A DNA stretch of 46,640 nt from contig JAEZCR010000139.1 of assembly GCA_023433465.1 (NCBI GenBank), positions 1 through 46,640 on the forward strand. Reading direction: 5' to 3'. The position numbers were made by a program, and so were the translations under genes. The notes beneath the pieces were generated by a model. That model had not been told where the DNA came from. It worked only from the letters and a program-made list of their open reading frames with translations, and searched no databases. The stretch is from Pseudomonadota bacterium (GTDB taxonomy: Bacteria; Pseudomonadota; Gammaproteobacteria; Steroidobacterales; Steroidobacteraceae). Below, piece by piece: positions 25,856-34,600 of the stretch (positions are counted from its first letter, which is position 1; every line of letters begins with the position of its first letter).

Positions 25856-26227
25856 TCAATCGACGATCTCGAGGCCATGTATGTAGCAAGCTGCCCAGCC
25901 AGAGATACTTGGATCAACGAAGTAGTCCAACACGACTCTTTTCTCCGCCAGTTTTGCTGCAAGAAGAATTGCCATTTTATTCTTCCTGAGCTCCGCGCGA
26001 ACCTGCTCGCCAAGCACCGAGTTGCCCGACTCCAGGCTGTAGAGATACATCCCACCACAAGCAGGACTCACGGTCGTCGCGAAGATAACAAAAGGGCTTC
26101 CCGCTTCGTTGGCGTAAATACTCCGGATGTACACCGGAGGACTGGTCGTGCGCGTATATGCCGCAAGCACAGACGAACTCGCGACGAGCAATGCAATACC
26201 GGTGACAATAGTGAACTTCGCTTTCAT
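25856..26227 (-). CDS. small secreted protein, LAAK family, member 2
   Basis: Encodes 123 aa. Signal peptide FTIVTGIALLVASSSVLAAY. The mature core FVIFATTVSPACGGMYLYS, then MAILLAAKLAEKRVVLDY and WAACYIHGLEIVD, aligns with member 3 (SPAC, A-x-LLAAKL-x-x-K-x-VV, a late Cys and an ending in E-I). Member 1 follows 110 bp downstream on the same strand, so the two may be one transcript. It has its own promoter with the 19-bp box also found ahead of member 3. Function unknown; a secreted effector accessory or adhesin-like domain is possible. Confidence 0.75.
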   Translation of the reverse strand: MKAKFTIVTGIALLVASSSVLAAYTRTTSPPVYIRSIYANEAGSPFVIFATTVSPACGGMYLYSLESGNSVLGEQVRAELRKNKMAILLAAKLAEKRVVLDYFVDPSISGWAACYIHGLEIVD

Positions 26228-26280
26228 GGTCTCTCGCGCTTGTGAGCTAATAGACGCCGCCTTCGCCAGAACGTGCGTGG

Positions 26281-26326
26281 ATCATGTGAGAGCCTGATTG
26301 CAGCAGGCAATGTGCACTTCGTCATG
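26281..26326 (-). promoter_or_regulatory. promoter with shared 19-bp upstream box, LAAK member 2
   Basis: Minus strand: box CATGACGAAGTGCACATTG (26326-26308) runs into -35 TTGCCT (26310-26305), with an 18-bp spacer and -10 CATGAT (26286-26281). The same box (17/19 bases) and spacing precede the gene at 36461. A partial inverted copy, GACGAAATGCACT, lies at 26383-26395. Confidence 0.55.
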
Positions 26327-26428
26327 GGTCGCGACCTCATCCGCGCATGTCCCGAATCAAGAACTGTCATTCATAACGTCGCGACGAAATGCACTACGAT
26401 CGACTTGCATGCACGCATGCTCGACGTG

Positions 26429-26888
26429 TCAGAGACGTGGAAAGCCGAACATGTCACCTGGGCGTAGCTCCGGGTACACCGAAATGAATTTTGCCGGTCC
26501 GGCTGAACGGAACTCTCCGTTCGGCAGTTCCACTGCGCGGACGACCTGTCCCCGGTCGATGGCGACGAGGGTGGTTGGCGACAAAACAGTCACACGCAAC
26601 CTATTCGCAATCTCTTGGGCCAATCCGCTGGAGCAGCCTTCGCAAGAAATGAGTCGTACGCCCCGTATGCCACGTTCAGCAAACTCTGGTGAGCCGGCAA
26701 TGAAGTTGGCGAGGTCCAAGATCGACGTATCTTCGTGAGCCACGACGTTCAGGAAGCCGTCGGTCACAAGTGGAAGTTGGTCAGCACGGAGAAGCGCGGG
26801 TTCGTTCCCTGGATCTCTGGGAAAGGTCAGTGCGGTTCGTGTCTTCGGCCGGAAGAATCTGGCAAAGGTGCTTCCAGTCTGCGTCGAT
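26429..26888 (-). pseudogene. truncated Rhs-type toxin tip, cut by the IS element
   Basis: About 152 codons open from the IS left end to a TAG-type stop at 26429. The reading frame continues into the IS repeat, so the true N-terminal part is lost. The core reads GFLNVVAHEDTSILDLANFIAG, then IRGVRLISCEGCSSGLAQEIANRLRVTVLSPTTLV. This matches in outline the C-terminal domain found on many Rhs proteins (VVAHG, IRLLSC-x-TG, FAQ-x-LA-x-x-L, V-x-APT). The domain itself looks complete; only the carrier part is missing. It is probably an orphan or displaced toxin cassette of the Rhs locus next door. No separate immunity gene is recognised, unless one of the secreted LAAK proteins serves. Confidence 0.6.
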
Positions 26889-26918
26889 GGGCCTGTAAGG
26901 ATTTTTGTGTGAAGAGCC
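26889..26918 (+). repeat. IS256 left terminal inverted repeat
   Basis: Begins GGGCCTGTAAGG and ends TTGTGTGAAGAGCC. With two small gaps it matches the reverse complement of 28184-28212, notably in GGG-C-CTGT at the tip and TTGTGTGA-GAGCC inside. Confidence 0.8.
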
Positions 26919-26948
26919 ATACACTGCCCACAAGGGCGAGGATGAGGT

Positions 26949-28172
26949 ATGGCCAAGAACGACACAAAGGCATTTTCCGCTGAGCTGCTCGACCAACTAC
27001 TGGCGGGTCGCGACCCCAAGACGGTCCTGGACTCCGGTGGCCTGATCGGCGAATTCAAAAAGGCGCTGGCAGAGCGGATGTTGAACGCCGAGATGGACGT
27101 GCATCTCGAGCAACCCGGCGAAGCCGAAGCCGGCAACCACCGCAACGGCACGAGCTCGAAGACCGTCCTGACACCCGATGGCGAGCTCACGCTGTCGATT
27201 CCGCGCGATCGGCACGGACGCTTCGATCCGACGCTCATCGCCAAGTACCGACGACGCTTTCCCGGATTCGACGACAAGATCATCGCGCTTTACGCCCGCG
27301 GCATGAGCACGCGCGATATCCAGGCGCATGTGCGCGAGCTTTACGGCATCGAGGTCTCACCCGACCTCGACTCCGCCGTCACCGACCAAGTGATCGACGA
27401 GGTGACGGCCTGGCAGGCACGGCCGCTGGAAGCCTCCTACGCCATCGTGTTCTTCGACGCCCTGAGAGTGAAGATCCGCGACGAGGGGCTGGTCAAGAAC
27501 AAGGCCGTGTACCTGGCGATCGGCATGGATGCGGCCGGGTTCAAGCACGTGCTCGGACTTTGGATCGAGCAAAGCGAGGGAGCGAAGTTCTGGCTGCGGG
27601 TGATGAACGAGCTCAAAAGCCGCGGCACCAACGACATCCTGATCGCAGTGGTCGATGGGCTCAAAGGCTTCCCGGAGGCCATTGCCGCCGTCTTCCCCGA
27701 CACCGTCGTGCAGACCTGCATCGTGCACCTGATTCACTACTCGATGCAGTTCGCCTCCTGGAAGGAGCGCAAGATCATCGCCGCCGCTCTGAAGCCTATC
27801 TACCAAGCTCGCGATGCCGAAGCTGCCGCACTGGAGCTGCAGGCCTTCGACGAAGGGCCTTGGGGACAGAAGTATCCGGCCATCGGCCAGAGTTGGCGCC
27901 GCAACTGGGAGGCGGTAATCCCGTTCTTCGTCTTTCCGGTCGAAGTGCGCAAGATCATCTACACCACCAACGCCATCGAGAGCTTGAACGCATCCGTGCG
28001 GAAGGCCGTGCGCAACAAGGGGCATTTCCCCTCCGATCAGGCTGCCACCAAGCTCATCTGGCTCGCCCTGCGCAACATCACCGCCAACTGGAAGCGACCC
28101 CCGATCACATGGCAAGCTGCCAAGGCGCAGCTCGCCATCCAATTCGGTGCGCGCTTCGCAATGAACGATTGA
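26949..28172 (+). CDS. IS256-family (Mutator-type) transposase
   Basis: Encodes 407 aa, full family length. N-terminal LLDQLLAGRDPKTVLDSGGLIGEFKKALAERMLNAEMDVHL is the usual opening of IS256/MULE transposases. The DDE residues can be placed: Asp in VFFDALRVKI, Asp in VVDGLKGFPEAI, and Glu in YTTNAIESLNASVRK. C-x2-H is present in CIVHLIHYS. No frameshift or stop; it should be active. Carried in the toxin locus, with its left end inside a toxin gene. Confidence 0.96.
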   Translation: MAKNDTKAFSAELLDQLLAGRDPKTVLDSGGLIGEFKKALAERMLNAEMDVHLEQPGEAEAGNHRNGTSSKTVLTPDGELTLSIPRDRHGRFDPTLIAKYRRRFPGFDDKIIALYARGMSTRDIQAHVRELYGIEVSPDLDSAVTDQVIDEVTAWQARPLEASYAIVFFDALRVKIRDEGLVKNKAVYLAIGMDAAGFKHVLGLWIEQSEGAKFWLRVMNELKSRGTNDILIAVVDGLKGFPEAIAAVFPDTVVQTCIVHLIHYSMQFASWKERKIIAAALKPIYQARDAEAAALELQAFDEGPWGQKYPAIGQSWRRNWEAVIPFFVFPVEVRKIIYTTNAIESLNASVRKAVRNKGHFPSDQAATKLIWLALRNITANWKRPPITWQAAKAQLAIQFGARFAMND

Positions 28173-28183
28173 TCAATGCAACC

Positions 28184-28212
28184 GGCTCTCACACAAGATT
28201 TCTGACAGACCC
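28184..28212 (-). repeat. IS256 right terminal inverted repeat
   Basis: GGCTCTCACACAAG to CTGACAGACCC; the outer GGGTCTGTCAG on the opposite strand corresponds to the left tip GGGCCTGTAAG. Confidence 0.8.
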
Positions 28213-28322
28213 CGGCGAGCCCCTCGAGGGGCTGGTGATCTTCTCGCGCGGCATGGCTCCTTCGATCATTCAACATCCGCGCCTTGCGGCGCGAGACATT
28301 CCGGATACTCCAGCGCAGCTCA

Positions 28323-28613
28323 CTATTCAACGCAGGCTCGCACCAGATCCGCGATTTCGTCAGCAAAAAATTTAATCCGCTTGGCATCCTCTCCTTTGTA
28401 TGCATAGCTGCAGGCATCAATCCCATTAGCAAGATCAATGAATAGGTTCGCCGCGGATTTAGGCACTACCTCAGACCCCGCCCAATGCCGTGCGCACTGA
28501 TGCAGTGAGAGCTTCAGTCGGGTCTCCATTGCAGAACTCAGCTGCTTCCCAAGCCTCACTGTGGTAAGCACTTCACCTGCCGCCTCTTGTAACTCGTGTT
28601 CAACGTCATCCAT
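28323..28613 (-). CDS. putative immunity protein for the Rhs toxin
   Basis: Encodes 96 aa, acidic and apparently all-helical (EHELQEAAGEVLTTVRLGK, METRLKLSLHQCARHWAG, KRIKFFADEIADLVRACVE), with no signal peptide. GGAGATATGA precedes ATG 28613. It starts ten bases behind the stop of the giant Rhs gene, on the same strand and with the same lower GC as the toxin tip. That is the classic place and size for the cognate immunity protein, here cytosolic, as needed against a toxin acting in the cytoplasm. No family is recognised; the role is inferred from position. Confidence 0.65.
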   Translation of the reverse strand: MDDVEHELQEAAGEVLTTVRLGKQLSSAMETRLKLSLHQCARHWAGSEVVPKSAANLFIDLANGIDACSYAYKGEDAKRIKFFADEIADLVRACVE

Positions 28614-28623
28614 TCATATCTCC

Positions 28624-31600
28624 TCAGCGTAAGGGAACGATTGCATTCGCAGGAATAGCACCCTCAATAAGCACCTCAGCTGACGCAGCGGCAAAGTTCT
28701 TGGATGTTCTTCCACGTAAGAAAGCGTCACGTCCCACGGCCGTTGAAAGATCGATTATGTTGGCGGTTACTTTAGAAAGGTTGATCGCAACGATTCTGTT
28801 CCCCGTTGTCACCGCATAGCTCTCAGCCACCGCCAGGCTCCTCGTGGCTGCAATGAACTGCGAAGCGAATCCGGGCCGGCTTCCGTTTAGTACAAAACCC
28901 TCTACCGTATAGGTAGCGGCGGGATCCTTTGGAAATAAACCGATCGCAGGGTTTTCATCCGGACGTATGACACGGTAGACAATATCGGGACCTTGCCTTC
29001 TGCCGCCTCCATTCGGGCTGCCGCCGGGTGGCCCACCGATAGATGTCGCGGTGGGTCCGGACTTGCTCAAATTTACGCCCGACGCAGCTGCACGCCTTGA
29101 GCCACCTCCACGCCCTGAGCCCAGACCCGCTCTTCCATTCTTTAGGTCCTGGATATTTACAGTAAGCGAATACGCAATCAGTCCGGCATAAAAGCCAGCA
29201 GTAGACGCATCCCCGTCACTTGTTGGAAAGTCGAAATCCAAGCCACTAGCAAACCCTAGTGCAAAATCCTTGAAATCACTCCCACCGACTGTGCTGGCGA
29301 CGAAGCCCAGGATTCCCAACTCGCTGTTGGGAGTAAACTTGCGCACCCCGGCGTCGACCGGAATGCAGCGTTCGAAGATGTCACCGCCGTCGACCGGTGT
29401 TGCTTCGACAGTTGAGCGTTCCAGCCTCGAGAGTGAGAAGAATGAATTGGGGCCTTGTCTGCCGACGCCCGCCCTCTGGAGCGCGGCGATCTTCGCCTCC
29501 CGCAGACCGGACGCAATCAGAGCGGCGGACCTGTCGATCGCCGCAGGCGGAACCCCTCCCTCGTCGGGACCCTGGCCGGCGAAGCCGCTGGGATCGGTGA
29601 AGCTCAGCGGATTGTTGAACACATAGCTGTAGCGATTCAGGCTCTGCAGGTTGAACGGCGCCTGCACGAGGGGATCGGCGGACAGGAAGCGGCCGATGAC
29701 CTGGTCGTAGACGCGGCCGTTCATGTGCGTGAGATTCAGGTTGTCCAGCATCTCGTGGCCGGTGTAGCCGTGGCGCGTGTCATCGGTGATCGCCGCCCAG
29801 ACCGCGGCGGTGGGATTACCGCTCCAACCCTGCGCGTTGCGGCGTTGGCCGAAGGCGCTGAACGAGAGGCGCGCCTCCACCGCACCGGTGGCATTGGTGA
29901 TGGCATCGGTGCTGCCCAGATGGTCCTTGCTCAGGTAGAGCGTCTCGCTGCTGCCGTGGCTCTTTCTCGTGTAGATCGCGCTCTCGGCGTTGCCGACCAC
30001 GTGATGGCGCCAGGAGGTCACTTCACCGAGCGTCACCTTTTCCAGCAGCCCGCCGATGTAGAGCGTGGTCTCCGGCGTACCGCCGTAGCTCGCCTCCTGC
30101 TTGTAGCGCTCCCGATTCGGCCCGTAGAAGAAGGCGCTGATGTTGTTGTTCGGCCCATTGATCAGGCTTGGCAGGTTGTAGCTGGTCCAGGTGATCCCCG
30201 AGCCATTGCGCGTGATGGCGTTGCCATTGGCGTCGTAGGTGTAGGTGTTGGCGCCGGCACTCGTCACCGCGTGCTTCTTGGTCGGGTGATAGGCGTAGGC
30301 GCCGACATCGGACTTGCCCGTGATGTTGCCGATCGCGTCGTAGTCGAGGCTCAGATTCTTCACGTCATTGAGCGTGGAGCGCTTGAGTCGATACAGCGCG
30401 TCGTACTCGAAGGCCTCGGTCAACGCCTGGCGCACGTCTTTGCGTTGCGTGAGGTTGCCGGCCTTGTCGTATGTATAAGCAAGGTCCTGCAAATCCGCAC
30501 CACCGCCCACCCCCCCCTTGCGGGTGCGCAGCTCACCGGTGATCCGGTCGTAGTCGGACACGGTGCGCACGCCGTTGCCGAACTGCTCATCGATCAGCTG
30601 ACCGGCGGCATTGACGTCGTTGGCCTGCCAGAACGTGACGCCGAAGGCATCGCCGGTGTAGTCGCGCACGTTCTGCCGCACGCCGTTCGCGTATCCATAG
30701 CGGACCTTGAAGCGCACCCCCTCGGTGCTGGTCGGATAGGTCAGCGTGTCGAGCAGGCCGAGCGCGTTGTAGGTCTGATCGAACGTGTGGTCCGTCCCAT
30801 CGATCGTGATGATCTGCTGCTTGGGGCGGCTCAGGCTGTCGAACTGGTAGCGCTCGGCGTAGCCGCCCGGCGCGCTGACCGATGCGAGTGCGCCGATGCC
30901 GTGCGCGGCCGTGTCATAGACGAAGCTCGTCGTGCCCTCCGGCTCCACGCGAGTCAACGGCCGCGACAACTCGTCATAGGTGAACTGCGTCGTCTGGTTC
31001 CTCGCGCTCGTCTGGCTCTTCAGCTCACCGAGCGGGAAGTAGCTGTACGTCCAGGCGCCCAGATCGGGGTCGCTGGAGCGGGTCTTGAAGCCGCGCACGT
31101 TGTAGCTGAGCACGGTCTCGTTGTTCGCCGCGTCGCGGACCTTGAGCGGCTGACCGAACGCGTCGTACTCATACTCGACAGCGTTGCCGAGCGCATCGAT
31201 GCTCTGCAGAACCTGGCCGACTGCGTCGATCCGGGTCGTGGTCGTGCGCCCGAGCGCGTCAGTCGCACTTTCGGTCAGGCCGAGATAGCTGAACTTCGTC
31301 AGGTGTGCGGCGCTGTCGGTCTCGCTGGTCGGTCGAACTACCTGCGTGGGCCGACCGAGCAGGTCGTAGCTGACCGTGCTGAACCACACCGGCTCGCCTG
31401 CCCGATGCGGCGTGCTCTGTTGCGCAGCCCGGCCGAGGATGTCGTAGCGCACCTCGCTCGTGCTCTTCGCGCCGTCGAGCAGCGTTACGTTGCTGAAGCG
31501 CACGCGCTCCAGCGCATCGAGATACCGCGAGTCGATGCGCACGATGGCGTTGTTCGCATCGCGCGCGATGACTTCGATGAACGAGCGCAGCCCTGCGCCA

Positions 31601-34600
31601 CAGCTGTCGCTGCAGGCCGAGCGCACGATCTCGGCAGCGACTCCATCGGGCGACTGCTGGCGCGTCACGCGACCGAAGGCATCGTATTGGAAGGTGGCAA
31701 CGAGCCCGTTCGGATCGGTGATGCTGCTGGGGACACCGAGCACTTCGTTCCACTCAACTCGAGTCACGTGCCCCTTGGCGTTGGTCAGCGTGCGCGGGAA
31801 GCGGCCGTTCGCGCCCCAACTCACGCGCTGGGTGCGTTCCTTCTGGCCCTGGTTCGCAGCCGGCGTCACGGTCGCGGACTCGGCATTACCGAAAGCGTCG
31901 TAGCTCAAGTCCGTGGCCAGCTGCCACTGCGCATTGCCCGGCTCGATGACGGTTCGAGTCGGCCGGCACTGTGCCCCATCCCACTCGGCGGATGCGGTGC
32001 GTGTCAGCGGCTCACCGCCCGGGCCGGTGTGGCTGTTGGTCTGCTCGACGCGCGCCGGGCGGCCGAAGCACCAGTTCGCAAAATCATTGAACAGCGTCGG
32101 CACCAAGGTCCGCGCGGTGTAGCTGCGCCCCGGAGCCGCACCGTTCGCGCTCGGCTTCTCGATGATCGTCGTCCTGGTGTCGATCAGCGACCCCGTGGCG
32201 TAGTCCACCGTGTTGAGGGTCTCGGTGCTCGTGAGCCACGCGCCGTTGTGTGCGCCCCCGACCTCGTAGCGATCGGCAACGCTACGACTGACGTACGGCA
32301 GCACGCGTGTCTCAGTGCCGCTGCCGTAGCTATGCACGGCCCAGGTGTTCTCAGTCTTCGCGATCAGCGTGGCGTTGTCCGGCTGATACGCCTCTAGCTT
32401 CTTCACCTCACCACTGAACGGGAAGGCGCGCTCGAATGTCTCGTACACGTACGTCCCGTTGCGACCGTCATGGGTGCGCCGCTGCGCGAAGCCCTCGAAG
32501 CCGCGGCCCTGCAGGTTGAGCGTGGCGCGGTAGTACTGGAACGACTGTGTGAAAGTCGACAGCGCGCCGGGCGTCGAGGCTGCGCTCGTGGACGTCAGTG
32601 TCGCGACGACGTAGTGCGGACCGATGAAGTCGTGCTGCGGATAGACCGCGTCCGTGCCCCTCGTGTAGTTCCCGCGGGCGATCGAGACGTAGCGCGGACT
32701 GAACTGCACGCCGAACCCGTCGGTGATCGAGATCGCCAGGTCGGGCGGTGTGCCGGCCGCGTTGTGCGGATGGACCTTGATCGTGCCGTTGCCGTCAAGC
32801 GTGCCCAGATCCGCCAGACCATCGCCATCCTGATCCAGTGTGAAGGCGACCGACACCGGAATAGAGGTGGAACGCACGCTGGAGGAGTCCAGCGCGCTCG
32901 AGAGCACCACGCCGAGTGTCGCGCCATTCTTCACCACGGCGTCGCTGCGGCCATCGCCGTTCCAGTCCAGCGCCGCCACCGGCTTGAGGTTCGGGAACGG
33001 CACGGCGGACAGCGTTCCTGCCTTGCAGGGCGACAGCACGACGCTCTCGGCCGCGATCAGGTCGGCACAGTCATCGTCGTTCCAGTGACCGAACACCTGA
33101 TCGTCGAAGTTGCCCACCTCATTGATGGCGTCGCTGACGGTGCCGAGGATGTTCAAGCCGCCGCCGGCGCTGAGATCGAAGCTGACGAAGTTGAGGGTGT
33201 TCTCGATGAATCCATCCTCGGTGGTGCTATGCGTCCTCAGCACGAGGTCCGCACGGCCATCGCCATCGAACTCGAACGCCCGCAGGTCGGTGCGCAGGCT
33301 GCTCGCGACGCCCAGGTACACCCCGCACGATGCGGGGTTGAAGCACGGCGCCGCCGTCGCATAGCCCACGACCGGCGCCGCGAAAGACGGCGTGCCGGCG
33401 GTGCTGGTGTTGAGCCGCACGGTCGGGCGCAGCACGTAGGCTGCGCCGGTGAACTGCTCGGTCACCGTGATCAAGTCATCGCGGCCGTCGCCGTTGACAT
33501 CGAGCAACAGCGGCGTTGTCGGCCGGTAATCGGGAGCGCCGGGGCTGGGCAGGGAGATCCCGAGCGCGTAGCGCTGGAAGCCCGAGCCGTTCCAGCGATA
33601 GATCACATAGTCGCTCCCCTCCTCGACTTGGATACCCGCCTGCCCCGTGCCGACGATCGAGTGGCCGATGTTGATCGGGAGTAACGAGTTCGAAGTCACG
33701 GCCACCGAGCCGCTGCCGTTGGCGAAAGCCACCCGCAGCGTGTTACCGGACCGATACAAAATGTCATCGCGACCGTCGCCGTTGAAGTCGGCTGTGCCAA
33801 TGACCGGCTTGAACCGGCTGCTCGTCGGCGCAGTCGCGTCGCTGACCGCCGTGGCGCCCGTCGTGGTGACTCCCGCGGCGCCGTTCTGATACGCCACCGT
33901 CGTTGGCGGCAGGCATTGCGTCCCGGCGCTGCCCGCGCACTCGCGGATGCTCGCGAGGCGCGCGCGGTTGGTCGTCGGCGCTGCCTCGTACTTCAGCTCG
34001 TACTTGCGCGTCAGCGTGCCGGAGACGCGCGCTTCGATGCCCAGCAGCAGGTTCGTGTTGACGACCTGCATGCCGCCGATGAAGCCGGCGAGCGCCGGGT
34101 CCATCGTGTTCGGCGCCACCGCGGCTTTCGGACCGTACTTGAAGGTGATGCTGTGCGTGTACGCCCCGCCCACGCTCGCCGGTGCGTACGCGATCGACGT
34201 CGGCACCCGCAGGCCCGAGGAGCCCACCGAGCCCGTGCCATAGGTGATCGTGTAGCTGATGCCGGAGCGATTGCTGACCTTGTTCGCCAGCCACCCGTAC
34301 GCCGCGAACGGCACGCCGGGTATGGTGGTGAGGAAGGCCGGGTCGATGCGCGAGTCGACGGTGTTGCCGAACTCGATGATCAGCCCGTCACGGGTCTTCG
34401 CGGTGAAGTACGCCGGTCCCAGCCCCGTCGTGCCGTGCGCGGTGATCTGCGAGAACTGCGCCAGCTCCGTGTCGTAGGTCGTCCCCGGTTTACCGTAGTC
34501 GGCCGGCGTGCCGTTGGTGATGCGCAAGCGCTCCCCGTCCAGGCACAGCGCATCCTGAAATCCGAATGAGATGCCCGCAGGCGCACCGTCCTCTGCGAAG

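Larger units (their letters stand above)
26889..28212 (+). mobile_element. IS256-family insertion sequence, 1.32 kb
   Basis: One intact transposase gene lies between imperfect ~30-bp terminal inverted repeats. No 8-9 bp target duplication is visible: the left flank ends GCGTCGAT and the right begins CGGCGAGC. A 16-bp palindrome AGCCCCTCGAGGGGCT stands six bases beyond the right end. Absence of a duplication suggests rearrangement or deletion after insertion, in line with the truncated gene on the left. Confidence 0.88.

Noticed and set aside
26889..27283. N-terminal extension of the truncated toxin frame into the IS element
   Set aside because: The extension is antisense to the transposase gene and has no toxin-like sequence.
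28234..28322. Short frame with AAGGAG and ATG at the right side of the IS (MPREKITSPSRG)
   Set aside because: It ends within the IS repeat after about 20 codons, and nothing connects it in frame with the toxin fragment on the other side.
29455..32397. 980-codon open frame opposite the Rhs gene, and similar long antisense frames opposite the TonB receptors and metY
   Set aside because: They mirror the codon-position GC pattern of the real genes, contain Arg/Ala/Gly-rich sequence without domains, and have no ribosome binding sites.
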